Source of the DNA: Rhynchopus sp. YZ270_cl-10
Taxonomy: Eukaryota > Euglenozoa > Diplonemea > Diplonemida > Diplonemidae
DNA: 64,000 bases
Assembly (NCBI GenBank): GCA_964035575.1
Contig: OZ037899.1
Location: 992,001 to 1,056,000 of the forward strand
Direction of reading: 5' to 3'
Positions 49,931-59,343 of this stretch are shown piece after piece. The notes beneath the pieces are model-generated. The model was not told the origin of the DNA, searched no databases, and was given only the letters and a program-made list of their open reading frames with translations. The position numbers and the translations under genes were made by a program. Numbering within the stretch: position 1 is the first letter of the stretch; the number at the start of each line of letters is the position of its first letter.

Positions 49931-51607
49931 CTAAAAAAGATTCCTGGCCTCCTTGCGACGGCGCAAGTAGTCGAGAATCGTGGTAATCCACCCATCACTC
50001 TGCCTCTCTTTGTACCATGACAGGTCAGGGATGACGCGGGACGCTGTCTCAGATTCCGTGAGGTTTCCTAAGCGTATCGCCCACGCGGCACATACGTACC
50101 CACACCTCCACCCGTCTCTCTGCACGCCCGATGCAAAACAGGGGTGAAGGATTCTCTGCACTACACCCCTGTCCTCACAGTCGAAAAAACCTCTTGCCAG
50201 GGATTGTCTCACCGATGCAAACATTTGCTTGGAGACAATGCATGTCACCAATGGGTCTATGATGTGCACATTTTCATAATGTCCCACCATCAGAACCCAA
50301 TGATACCCCTGTTGATCTGCGCGGCGGGTGTTCAGCACACAACACCACCTCGAAAAGTTGGGGAAGTCGTGTTTCTCCCAATAATTGTAGGGATGCACCC
50401 CAAGAAAAGAGTAGTGGTTCCGCATGCGTGAGTACGTCACAACAAATTCCACCTCGCTCTCACTGAGCTCGTACCCCCAAACGAGCTCATCATGCGATAC
50501 ACGGTTTTTTTTCTTAGGGGCAGCGTCCCCCTCGTCATCCCGTTTCCTCTTCTTGCACTCTTCACTAGAAGTAGCTGCTGCAAATGGCTCCGCGGGTGCA
50601 GATGGCGCCGATGGTGGTGGTGTTGCTGCTGGCGGTGGTGTTGCTGCTGGCGGTGTTGCTGCTGGAGGATGAGACTTCGATGGCTTCACAGCAAATGGCT
50701 GCGGTTGCATGTCCATCATTCCCTTCACCTCTTCATTGTTGCGAAGAACCTGACTCCTCGCAAACGCAGCCGCCAACGAAGGTTGGGAGGTGGACACCGG
50801 GGGTTTCTGCAGTTGTGAAGAAAACTGTGAGAGGGTGGCACTGTTCTCAGCGGCAAACTGCACGTAGTAGTCCTGCACCCCTGCTCCACGAGGTTTAGCC
50901 TCAAACTCCACTGTGCCCCCCTTCACAGCCTCAAGGAGTTGCTCTGCGTCAAGAAGGTGGTGCAGTCCCAGCCACTTTTGCAGATATTCCCACATGCTGT
51001 GGGTGGTATCGCACTGTTTGACAAGCACTTCAGCCAACAGTTCGGATGCTTCCCTAACCTGCGAAAGATACACAGCAGTGTCGGGACAGGAATCAGGCGC
51101 TGTGTCTTTGAACTTCGACACAAACGACTCATAGCCTTCAACACGGAAGACACGGGAGGCCTCCCTCTCTGAAGCAGAGGGAGGTCCAGGTTTTTTCTTC
51201 TCTGCCAAAATCTCCTCGGTGTCCAAGGATGCGAACGAGGCAGAGCCTCCGCCCGATTTGTGTTTAACATGCGACATGAATAGCGAGTCCTTCTCCCCAT
51301 CGAAGGGGAGACTCCATCCCCCCCAGCAGAAGGAGGCGGAGATCCCTGCGGCGGCATCTGGAGACTTCGATGCCTTCACATGTACAGCCTTTGCGAAAGC
51401 TGCACAACGTGCAGAGGAGGGGGCTTTGAGGTTGCCGCTCTTCGTCGTATCCGCCCCCTCCTGCGAGGCACACCACAGGTCTGCGAACCCTTTGTAAGTC
51501 TTATTTACCCACTGGTGCAACCACAAATCATTCGGCTGCCACACCTGTTTTTTTATTGGAAAGTAGTGTATATCACCGTGAAAATACTTTGTCTGATACG
51601 TGACCAC
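49931..51607 (-). CDS. Transposon-encoded Ulp1-type (C48) cysteine protease, about 558 codons open
   Basis: The C-terminal 190 residues carry the Ulp1/SENP catalytic pattern: GYHWVLMVG (His), VHIIDPL (Asp) and QRDGWRCGYVCAAW (Gln and Cys). The middle is Pro/Ala-rich (AATPPAATPPPAATPPP) followed by a basic stretch, KKRKRDDEGDAAPKKKNR, that could be a nuclear signal. The N-terminal part (WQPNDLWLHQWVNKTYKGFADLW) is unrecognised. The open frame starts without an ATG; an AAAAAACAG before GTGTGGCAG resembles an intron acceptor, so the first exon may lie upstream. C48 proteases occur in several DNA transposon groups, where their role is unclear. It lies beyond the DDE gene in the same direction. 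No capsid- or polymerase-like ORF is nearby. Confidence 0.75.
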   Translation of the reverse strand: MVTYQTKYFHGDIHYFPIKKQVWQPNDLWLHQWVNKTYKGFADLWCASQEGADTTKSGNLKAPSSARCAAFAKAVHVKASKSPDAAAGISASFCWGGWSLPFDGEKDSLFMSHVKHKSGGGSASFASLDTEEILAEKKKPGPPSASEREASRVFRVEGYESFVSKFKDTAPDSCPDTAVYLSQVREASELLAEVLVKQCDTTHSMWEYLQKWLGLHHLLDAEQLLEAVKGGTVEFEAKPRGAGVQDYYVQFAAENSATLSQFSSQLQKPPVSTSQPSLAAAFARSQVLRNNEEVKGMMDMQPQPFAVKPSKSHPPAATPPAATPPPAATPPPSAPSAPAEPFAAATSSEECKKRKRDDEGDAAPKKKNRVSHDELVWGYELSESEVEFVVTYSRMRNHYSFLGVHPYNYWEKHDFPNFSRWCCVLNTRRADQQGYHWVLMVGHYENVHIIDPLVTCIVSKQMFASVRQSLARGFFDCEDRGVVQRILHPCFASGVQRDGWRCGYVCAAWAIRLGNLTESETASRVIPDLSWYKERQSDGWITTILDYLRRRKEARNLF

Positions 51608-52436
51608 AAAATCGGGTAAAAAATAGACCTTTTTTTTCAGAAAAATTCAAAAAAAAAAAAAAAAAAAAAGGGGGGTCCGTAAGTTTGTGTATTCGTGTGT
51701 AAAATTTCCGGCCCTTTTGGGTGAAAAAAAAAAAGGGTGAGGGGAGTTGGGTCCAGTCATAGGGGGTATAGCATATTTTTTGGAAAATTCTTCAAAAAAG
51801 CAAGGATTTTTGCTGAGCACAATGAAATTTTCAGAAAAATCCCAATTTTCGGCCAAATTTGGAGCAAATTAGGGCCCACACACCCCGATTTTGGGTCAAA
51901 AACCGATTTCATTTTTGCTCAGGAGTGCCTACGATTCTGCAAACCAGAGGTCCTCTGGATGCATGCATTGATAAACACAACACTGGAAATTGCAAGGAAC
52001 AGGTCTGCATGCGTGTTCTCTAGCCACTACAGCTACAGGGCATGCACAAAATGACCGTATTGTGGTTGAATTTTGACTTGCAAATGTTTATTCACGAACA
52101 TGTATTTCTGAGGTTTTTTGGATTCTTTGGGCCATTTTATGACTTCGGGTGCCTACCACGCCCGTTTTTGGGCAATAAAAATTTTTTTGTCTGGTCAAAA
52201 ATCGCCTTGTATGTACCGTTTTGCCTATGACACTACTGGGCACAGCTAGCACCATACTCACCTGAGCTGTGCCTATATTATGCACAATTCCAGTACAGTT
52301 TCAGCACAAGTACACACAACTAACCACAACTAACCACAATTACACCACAATTACACACAATTACACCGAAATTACGCTGGGGAAAAAAATGGTACACCTC
52401 CCTACAGGGAAGCATGCCACCACATGAAAGTGACCT

Positions 52437-52708
52437 CTGTACTGTACTGTACTGTACTGTACTGTACTGTACTGTACTGTACTGTACTGTACTGTACTGT
52501 ACTGTACTGTACTGTACTGTACTGTACTGTACTGTACTGTACTGTACTGTACTGTACTGTACTGTACTGTACTGTACTGTACTGTACTGTACTGTACTGT
52601 ACTGTACTGTACTGTACTGTACTGTACTGTACTGTACTGTACTGTACTGTACTGTACTGTACTGTACTGTACTGTACTGTACTGTACTGTACTGTACTGT
52701 ACTGTACT
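52437..52708. repeat. Satellite 2a, (TACTG)n, about 54 copies
   Basis: Same pentamer as satellite 1a; ends at CCCAATCCCCTG, which separates it from 2b. Confidence 0.97.
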
Positions 52709-52718
52709 CCCAATCCCC

Positions 52719-53080
52719 TGTGTATACTGTGTATACTGTGTATACTGTGTATACTGTGTATACTGTGTATACTGTGTATACTGTGTATACTGTGTATACT
52801 GTGTATACTGTGTATACTGTGTATACTGTGTATACTGTGTATACTGTGTATACTGTGTATACTGTGTATACTGTGTATACTGTGTATACTGTGTATACTG
52901 TGTATACTGTGTATACTGTGTATACTGTGTATACTGTGTATACTGTGTATACTGTGTATACTGTGTATACTGTGTATACTGTGTATACTGTGTATACTGT
53001 GTATACTGTGTATACTGTGTATACTGTGTATACTGTGTATACTGTGTATACTGTGTATACTGTGTATACTGTGTATACTG
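52719..53080. repeat. Satellite 2b, (TATACTGTG)n, about 40 copies
   Basis: A nonamer related to the 1b heptamer by insertion of TA; copy number is about the same as in 1b. Confidence 0.97.
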
Positions 53081-53205
53081 CGGAATTGACCAACAACGAG
53101 AACGTGTCCATTTCGGCAAATTGACCCCATCACTGGCCGGACGGATTCCGGAAATGCAAATGCCGGCGTTTAAAAGATTCACCAACGAAAACATTATTTT
53201 TTTTT
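53081..53205. repeat. Conserved satellite flank, copy 2
   Basis: Partner of 46583-46703. Confidence 0.8.
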
Positions 53206-53584
53206 TCAACACATGAATGCCCCCCTAACCGGCATGACAACTGGTAGAAACGCGGGGAATCGGTTATGCAGCCACGCCAAAAAAAGTGCAATATTAAGAG
53301 AACTGTTATCAAAGTCTTGTTGGCCGACCTTCAGCATTATTGGGCACTAAATTTAAGATAAGAGAGCAGGAGAAACATGCAGAAAACAAAAAAAATCCGT
53401 TTTTGCACACTTACACACACGTACCCACAAGTACCAACACTTACGCACACTTACGTACACTTACGCACACGTACACACACTTACGCAGAACTGAGCAGAA
53501 CTGACCAAAACTGAGCACAATCACGCCACAATTACACCACAATTACAGCACAATTACAGCGGCCCAAAACGGTACATTGTACTT

Positions 53585-54560
53585 GTGAAAGGAATTGCTA
53601 AGGAAATGTGAAATATGCGTGTTTTGGTACACAAAAGTGCGTTTTGGGTGCTTCTGAAGGGTCAAAACACCAAAATGTTGCGTTTTTTTGCGCTTTTGGT
53701 CTCCCAAGGACACACTATTTTCGGTGAATTTTTTTTTCACCTTTGCGAAAAAAAACTGAAAAATCACGGCTATAAGAACGCTAAGAAAAATCGATATTCA
53801 TTTTTTGGGCAGAAAAGTGCGTTTTAGGTGCCCACCGATGGTCAAAACATCAATTTTTTTTGTGTTTTTTGGCATCTTTGGACACCCAAGGACCCATTAT
53901 CGGGGTGATTTCTTTTTGCCTGAGATTTGCCTTTGCCAAAATCGAAAAAAAAAAAATTGTGGCGGAATTTGCTCAGGAAAAGCCGAAATTGTGGGCCCTG
54001 TAGTAATGCATAAGGTGCATAATGCATATGGTTTACCCCCAGATCGTCAAAACACCCAATTTTTGCGTTTTTTTGCACTTTTTGGTGCCCAAAAACCCAA
54101 CTCAGGGGTCGAAATTTTCCCGAAAAAAAAATTTTTTTTTTTGAGATTTTTCGATTTTTTGACAAGGCGCTGGCCCATACAAAGTGCACTGGTGGTGCAG
54201 AAAATGGCCGGGGAATAAACTCTAGATGCTCAAAACAGCTCAATTCTTGCTTTTTTTGACTTTTTGGTCCCAGGAGGGTGCCTAGGGTGTAGTGAGCAGG
54301 CCTCAAAACACTTGTGAAAAAAAATTGGGAATTTTTTTTTTTTTTGAGATTTTTCGATTTTTCGACAAGGCGCTGGCCCATACAAAGTGCACTGGTGGTG
54401 CAGAAAATGGCTGGGGAATAAACTCTAGATGCTCAAAACAGCTCAATTCTTGCTTTTTTTGACTTTTTGGTCCCAGGAGGGTGCCTAGGGTGTAGTGAGC
54501 AGGCCTCAAAAACACTTGTGAAAAAAAATTTTTGGGATTTTTTTTTTTTGAGATTTTTGA
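53585..54560. repeat. Diverged tandem array, about 200-bp unit, five units
   Basis: Units recognisable by GGTCAAAACACC, then TTGCGTTTTTTTGC, then GACTTTTTGGTC-like sequence. The last two units (about 54142-54344 and 54345-54545) are nearly identical; the first three are strongly diverged. Confidence 0.6.
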
Positions 54561-54825
54561 AAAATCGGCCGATTTTGCGACCAATTTTGGCTGGGGAATT
54601 TCGACGACCAAAGGGTCCCCCCTTTGGTTTTTTCCAAAAAATCGGGTATTTTTTGTGTGTACAATTGTACACCCGGTCTGCCGGTCTTTTTCGAGGGTGG
54701 GTAGGACCGGCCCTTATAGCCGGTAATCCTTAAGAGCCGGTCTTTTTACGGACCCTAAAGACCGGCTATACACACTAATTACGTGTCTGGTCGTTGCCGG
54801 TCTATTTACGGATCCCCCAAAGACA

Positions 54826-56184
54826 TCACCCCACATCGGAATAAATAGTTATTTTTGTTTTTTTCTGAACATGACATACACCAGTTGATCCCGAAGGCCC
54901 GAAGAATACGAAGATGTTGTTTTCTGCCAATTGCTTCAACCACTCTGCGTTCTGAAACAAGTGGTGGTTGTCAAGCACCATGATGACAGGCTCGGCTTGC
55001 GTGGCGAAAATGGTGTGCAGCGAATCGTCGCGGTTGTCCGCATGCTGCCATCCGTCCTTCGACGCGCCGACTACGATGTTGCTGGTGTCTGCAGTATCTA
55101 CACCACAATCGCCGAGTTGACGTTCCAGCAGGTTTGACACAAAACCTGATGCCCTCTTGATCACCACCTGCCATGGACGTACAGTACCATCGCTGCAGGT
55201 GGTGGTCACACACGCAAACGCCTCCTTCTCAGCCTGGCGACTCTTTCCCCGCGACCTGCGCTCTGTTGCACACACCCATTTCTTCGTATCTTCGACGAAA
55301 CGGTGCTGCAAGGTCTGGTCGTGGTTCCACACACAACCATCGCCGAGGACAGCTGCCCTTCTGAAGGCCCACACACTGCACAAACGAGGAGCAAGGTCGT
55401 TAAGAACTTGCTTCATGTCGTACAATGTGTGGTAGCTTGTCCCCAGCTTCTGCCATCCGTGGCGGTGTAACATCCTCCGGATATACGACCCGCTGAGCAC
55501 ATCAGCCCCGTTCGCTTCTCTTGACCGGTACACACCTGTGACCCCCAGGAGCTCCTGTACTTCTGAGTCTGTGAGGTCTTCCAGCAAACCATCAAACAAA
55601 ACAGGTATGCGCTGCACTTTTGCTTCTTCTAACACGTCAAGAAAGATGTGTGCGACATTCCTCACACTCACACCCCCCTTTTCCTGCTGCACACGAAGAA
55701 GGCGCTGCATGATTGTACTCTCGTACTGCTGCCACCGCGATTGGGGACCAGAGTGCAGCGTCTTCATACCCCCACGACGCAAACAGTGTGCTGCCTTTAG
55801 CGACTCGCGCTTCGAGAACCAATTTTTTGCGTTCTGAGTCGCGTTGTCTTTTTCTTGTTTCGTTCTAGCATTGGGAAAGAATTTCGAGAGGATAGCCACC
55901 CACGAGCGGCCCTTCCGTTTCCCGCTCGCCACTTCTGCGTCTTGGCTCTCAATGGCCGCGATAACCTCCAATTTCTGCGTGACCGTGAACGATGCCCCTG
56001 ACACTGATGAATGCTTCCCAGATTTTTTACCCGCTGATCCACCTGCAGAACCTCCCAATGATCCACTCGCCCGTCCCAGATCACCGTACTGCGCTCCTTT
56101 GACCCCTCCTGCCTTGCCCTTTTCTCCATGAATCCCCTGCTCGCCCCTCACATCCGCCAGCCCCACAGGGACTTCCTTGGGCAT
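54826..56184 (-). CDS. DDE transposase, left-arm copy, 3'-shortened
   Basis: I start at the ATG at 56184 (MPKEVPVGLADVRGE) because the frame further upstream runs into the antisense of the right-arm copy. A Gly/Ser-rich stretch is followed by a helix-turn-helix-like region (TVTQKLEVIAAIESQDAEVA to NAKNWFSKRESLK) as in pogo/CENP-B-type DNA-binding domains. The catalytic part has VWNHDQTLQ (first Asp), TTTCSDGTVRPW and VIMVLDNHHLFQNAEW (second Asp), then FFGPSGSTGVCHVQ, where pogo-like enzymes normally continue to the third acidic residue. The product stops about 12 residues later, so the third catalytic position is absent. The right-arm copy ends at the same base, so the loss predates the inverted duplication. 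Likely inactive as a transposase. Confidence 0.7.
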   Translation of the reverse strand: MPKEVPVGLADVRGEQGIHGEKGKAGGVKGAQYGDLGRASGSLGGSAGGSAGKKSGKHSSVSGASFTVTQKLEVIAAIESQDAEVASGKRKGRSWVAILSKFFPNARTKQEKDNATQNAKNWFSKRESLKAAHCLRRGGMKTLHSGPQSRWQQYESTIMQRLLRVQQEKGGVSVRNVAHIFLDVLEEAKVQRIPVLFDGLLEDLTDSEVQELLGVTGVYRSREANGADVLSGSYIRRMLHRHGWQKLGTSYHTLYDMKQVLNDLAPRLCSVWAFRRAAVLGDGCVWNHDQTLQHRFVEDTKKWVCATERRSRGKSRQAEKEAFACVTTTCSDGTVRPWQVVIKRASGFVSNLLERQLGDCGVDTADTSNIVVGASKDGWQHADNRDDSLHTIFATQAEPVIMVLDNHHLFQNAEWLKQLAENNIFVFFGPSGSTGVCHVQKKTKITIYSDVG

Positions 56185-56221
56185 TGTGTGGTAACTCTTT
56201 TGTATTTCTGCATGAACGGAT

Positions 56222-57033
56222 GTTTGATGGTGGATCATTGGGAGGTTCTGCTGGGAAGCATTCATCAGTGTCAGGGGCATCGTTCACGGTCACGCAGAAA
56301 ATGGAGGTTATCGCGGCCATTGAGAGCCAAGACGCAGAAATGGCGAGCGGGAAACATAACGGAAGAGCCGCTTGAAATTCTTTCCAAATGCGAGAACAAA
56401 GACAACGCGACCCAGAACGCAAAAAATTGGTTTCGAAGCGCGACTCGCTGAAGACAGCATTTGCGTCGTGGGGGTATGAAGACGCTGCACTCTGGTCCCC
56501 AATCGCGGTGGCAGCTGGAAAAGGGGGGTGTGAGATGAATGTCGCACACATCTTTCTTGATGTGTTAGCAGTGCATGCCTCACAGACTCAAGAAGCTACC
56601 ACACTTTATTATTTATTGTACAACATGAAGCAAGTTCTTAACGACCTTGCTCCTCGTTTGTGCAGGGTGTGGGCCTTGAGAAAGGCAGCTGACGCTCGCC
56701 AGGCTGAGAAGGAGGCGTTTGCGTGTGTGACCACCAGCAGCGATGGTACTGTACGTCCATGGCAGGTGGTGATCAAGAGGGCATCAGGTTTTGTGTCAAA
56801 CATGATGGAACGTCAACTCGGCGAATGTGGTGTAGATACTGCAGACACAAGACACCATTTTCGCCACGCAAGCCGAGCCTGTCATCATGGTGCTTGACAA
56901 CCACCACTTGTTTCACAACGCAGAGTGGTTGAAGCAATTGGCAGAAAACAACATCTTCGTATTCTTCGGGCCTTCGGGATCAACTGGTGTATGTCATGTT
57001 CAGAAAAAAACAAAAATAACTATTTATTCCGAT
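56222..57033 (+). pseudogene. DDE transposase, right-arm copy, internally deleted
   Basis: Homologous to 54835-56065 in opposite orientation. It keeps the helix-turn-helix segment (56280-56460), part of the central region, the DGTVRPWQVVIKRASGFVSN segment and the MVLDNHHLFHNAEW segment, with several internal deletions and frame changes. It shares the left copy's 3' end at TTATTCCGATG. Confidence 0.75.
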
Positions 57034-57094
57034 GAAAAAAAGTCGCATATTATTTCACTCAATAAAAAAAATAGGTAGTTTTTTTTCTTTTTTT

Positions 57095-57232
57095 TGTAAC
57101 CTCTTTACCATTTTTTTCACCCGATTTTGCAGTCACGTAACAGACAAAGTATTTTTTTTTTTTTTTGTAACCTCTTTACCATTTTTTTCACCCGATTTTG
57201 CAGTCACGTAACAGACAAAGTATTTTTTTTTT
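57095..57232. repeat. Tandem duplication of about 70 bp
   Basis: GTAACCTCTTTACC through CACCCGATTTTGCAGTCACG to AACAGACAAAGTA plus poly-T occurs twice in a row. The single-copy equivalent in the left arm is just upstream of the Ulp1 gene (near 51575-51625, inverse). Confidence 0.8.
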
Positions 57233-57300
57233 TTTTTGAAAACTTGATTGTATACCGACCCATATATTAGTGTAGCCACCCTAGAGTGTGCTCCACTATA
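57223..57300 (-). repeat. Short A-tailed repeat, copy 3
   Basis: Minus-strand copy: TAGTGGAGCACACTCTAGGG at 57297 down to GAAAACTT and poly-T at 57223. It interrupts sequence that is continuous in the left arm, between ACAAAGTATTTT and CACTACTTTCC, so it looks like an insertion into the transposon. Confidence 0.7.
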
Positions 57301-57339
57301 CTATGTGTTTTTTTGTACACACTACTTTCCAATAAAAAA

Positions 57340-57771
57340 ACAGGTGTGGCAGCCGAATGATTTCAGTGGGTAAATAAGACTTACAAAGGGTTCGCAGATG
57401 TGCCTCTGCGAAGGGGGAGAAGGACTCGCTATTCATGTCGCATGTTAAACACAAATCGGGCGGAGGCTCTGCCTCGTTCGCATCCTTGGACACCGAGGAG
57501 ATTTTGGCAGAGAAGAAAAAACCTGGACCTCCCTCTGCTTCAGAGAGGGAGGCCTCCCGTGTCTTCCGTGTTGAAGGCTATGAGTCGTTTGTGTCGAAGT
57601 TCAAAGACACAGCGCCTGATTCCTGTCCCGACACTGCTGTGTATCTTTCGCAGGTTAGGGAAGCATCCGAACTGTTGGCTGAAGTGCTTGTCAAACAGTG
57701 CGATACCACCCACAGCATGTGGGAATATCTGCAAAAGTGGCTGGGGCTGCACCACCTGACGCAGAGCAACC
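57340..57771 (+). pseudogene. Ulp1-type protease gene, right-arm fragment
   Basis: Matches the N-terminal third of the left-arm gene (VNKTYKGFAD, then DSLFMSHVKHKSGGG to WEYLQKWLGLHHL), with one internal deletion. It ends in G-rich sequence before the protease domain. Identity with the left copy is very high over 57420-57760. Confidence 0.8.
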
Positions 57772-58060
57772 ATATTTTACCCCGGAGGGGTAAAATATGG
57801 GGGGAGGGGGTAAATTGCCCCCCCTTTACTTTACCCCCCGGGGGTATGAAGTAGGGAAACCCGTACCCTCCCCCATATTTTACCCCCCCCTTCGGGGGGG
57901 GGTAAAATATGGGGGGGGGGGGGTAATTTACCCCCCCCCCCCCCCCTTACTTTACCCCCTCGCGGGGGGTAAAGTAAGGGGGGGGGGGTAAATTACCATG
58001 TTATTTTGGCCTGAACCGTTTTTTCTGAAAAAGGGGGTAAAATAAGGGGGGGGGGTAAAT
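57770..58060. repeat. GGGGTAAA/TTTACCCC tracts with palindromes
   Basis: Alternating G- and C-runs with TAAAATATGG, TAAAGTAAGG and TAAATTACC spacers. ATATTTTACCCC...GGGGTAAAATAT occurs as inverted pairs twice. Similar G-rich sequence lies inside the left end (49680-49790). Confidence 0.75.
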
Positions 58061-58300
58061 GACCACGAATAGGACTGATTAGGACATTTGTGGTGGGAAA
58101 TGATTCAAATGTCTGAGACTTTTTTGTTTATTCCGCTCCCGTTGTGCACCTCATTTCTGTACTTCAGGCAGGGTTTTTTTTTTTCCTTTTTGTCCATTTC
58201 TTGGTGTTTTGAGAGGGAAAAAAAACGGGTATTAGCGTACCAACTAAACAAAAGACGAACGGGGTTTTTTATTTTTACTGTTGTAGGTCGCAGGGTACTT

Positions 58301-58365
58301 TGTGCTTTCATTTGGATGGCTGGCATCGTACAGTGGGTCAGTCGGAAGTGCCTCCGCCTGCATCA
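58301..58365 (+). repeat. Hairpin repeat R9, copy 2
   Basis: GGCTG...CAGTC (one G-U pair) after TTTCATTTGGAT; followed by CGCCTGCATCAAC. The loop is longer than in copies 1 and 3. Confidence 0.45.
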
Positions 58366-59160
58366 ACAACCACAGTTTTGTCTTTTATCCCAAAGTTTGG
58401 GTACATTTAGTGCCACCCTATTATACCTTCTATTCAGTAGAATAGATAGTATATGAAATAATTTTTTATGTCAAATGCTAACATGCCCACGGAGGGGTTC
58501 GACAGCCCACGGAGAACCGCTTCCTGGTGCATCCGTCATGTGTCCGACGTTATACCGTGAACACGCCCCGTTTAAAACAACACAAAACTCAGGAGGTAAA
58601 CGTTGGCATTTGAGACACACTCTTTCGTTTCGTACTCTTCTTTTATATGCTTTTTGCACTTTTCAAACCTTCTCTTTTTGTCTGTTTAGTCTATGATTAC
58701 GCACGGTCATCGGGTAAAACAATAACCAGATGATAAAACAGAAACAGATGCATGTCTATTTTTGTTTTGTGCCATGGAAAAAAAAAAATCCCTAGCTCTT
58801 CGTGAGGAAACAGTATAGAAAGAAAAGAAAGAAGCCAACACCCTCTTTGAATATATTAGCGAAAGCAGTTCAGCCCACCCCCAAAAAAGAACGGCTTTCC
58901 TTCGGATCCTTTGACGTCCCGCTGAATGTCGCCGACCTTTGTCCCGCTACAAAACTCAAAAGCTCACATCACATTTAAATAAAACACCCTCATGACACAA
59001 TCCTATTCGATGACGAATATTCTTCAAAAGGTTTTTTGACTCACCCGCAGAGAAGGCTATCCAAGGTTCATCTTATAAAATTTTTACATATTTCACAACT
59101 CCTTTCCTTTCTATATCCTCTAACATCTCAACCTCACAACACCTCACACTTCTCCTCCCC

Positions 59161-59270
59161 CCTCACAGCAGAGAATAAGCCGGGTCCCTGGTCCAGGTCC
59201 CGGTCCCGGTCCCGGGCCCCAGTCCGGCTGGGAATAACCGGGTCCCCGAGTCTTATTCTCTGCTGTGAGG
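59161..59270. repeat. 110-bp foldback with exact 19-bp arms
   Basis: CCTCACAGCAGAGAATAAG at the left end is exactly inverted at 59252-59270. The centre is a GGTCCC-type hexamer run, and ATAA(C/G)CCGGGTCCC occurs twice. It lies in the 5' leader of the next gene, 74 bases before its ATG. Confidence 0.75.
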
Positions 59271-59343
59271 GTACCTCCTCCCCCATCCACCTTTCATCTT
59301 TCATCTTAGCAAAACAACAAAACCATTCTTCTCTTCTCTTTCT

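Larger units (their letters stand above)
51608..54825. other. Non-coding filler between the left-arm transposon genes
   Basis: No gene. In order: A-rich sequence, CACAATTAC-type short repeats (52310-52375), satellite 2 and its flank, (C/A)CACTTACGC-type degenerate repeats (53400-53560), a 200-bp tandem array (53585-54560), and a run of ACCGGTCT motifs near 54660-54810 with one AGCCGGTCTTT/AAAGACCGGCT hairpin. Confidence 0.6.
49656..58079. mobile_element. Mirror-image composite DNA transposon, about 8.4 kb
   Basis: Bounded by 25-base inverted repeats (CAGTCCTATTCGTGGTCA near the left end and its inverse near the right end), each followed inward by C/G tracts. From each end inward the order is Ulp1-type protease gene, then DDE transposase gene, both transcribed outward from the centre near 56.1-56.2 kb. 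The left arm is longer because of 3.2 kb between its two genes, including satellite 2 and a 200-bp tandem array. The right arm copies are shortened, and an A-tailed repeat is inserted there. No target duplication is evident. It probably arose as an inverted duplication of a single DDE+Ulp1 element, followed by decay. Confidence 0.65.
58080..59343. other. Intergenic region
   Basis: No gene recognised. It contains hairpin repeat R9 copy 2 (58301), CCCACGGAG twice near 58490-58520, and a foldback repeat at 59161 in the leader of the next gene. A frame at 58088-58456 is hydrophobic and phenylalanine-rich from poly-T and is not convincing. Confidence 0.55.

Noticed and set aside
49931-51607. Ulp1-type protease as evidence for a Polinton or other virus-like element
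   Set aside because: No capsid, packaging ATPase or polymerase-like frame lies nearby. The partner gene is a pogo-like DDE transposase, which fits a plain DNA transposon.
57770-58060. GGGGTAAA tracts as an internal telomere
   Set aside because: Units are irregular, occur in both orientations and sit exactly at a transposon end. No regular telomere repeat is formed.
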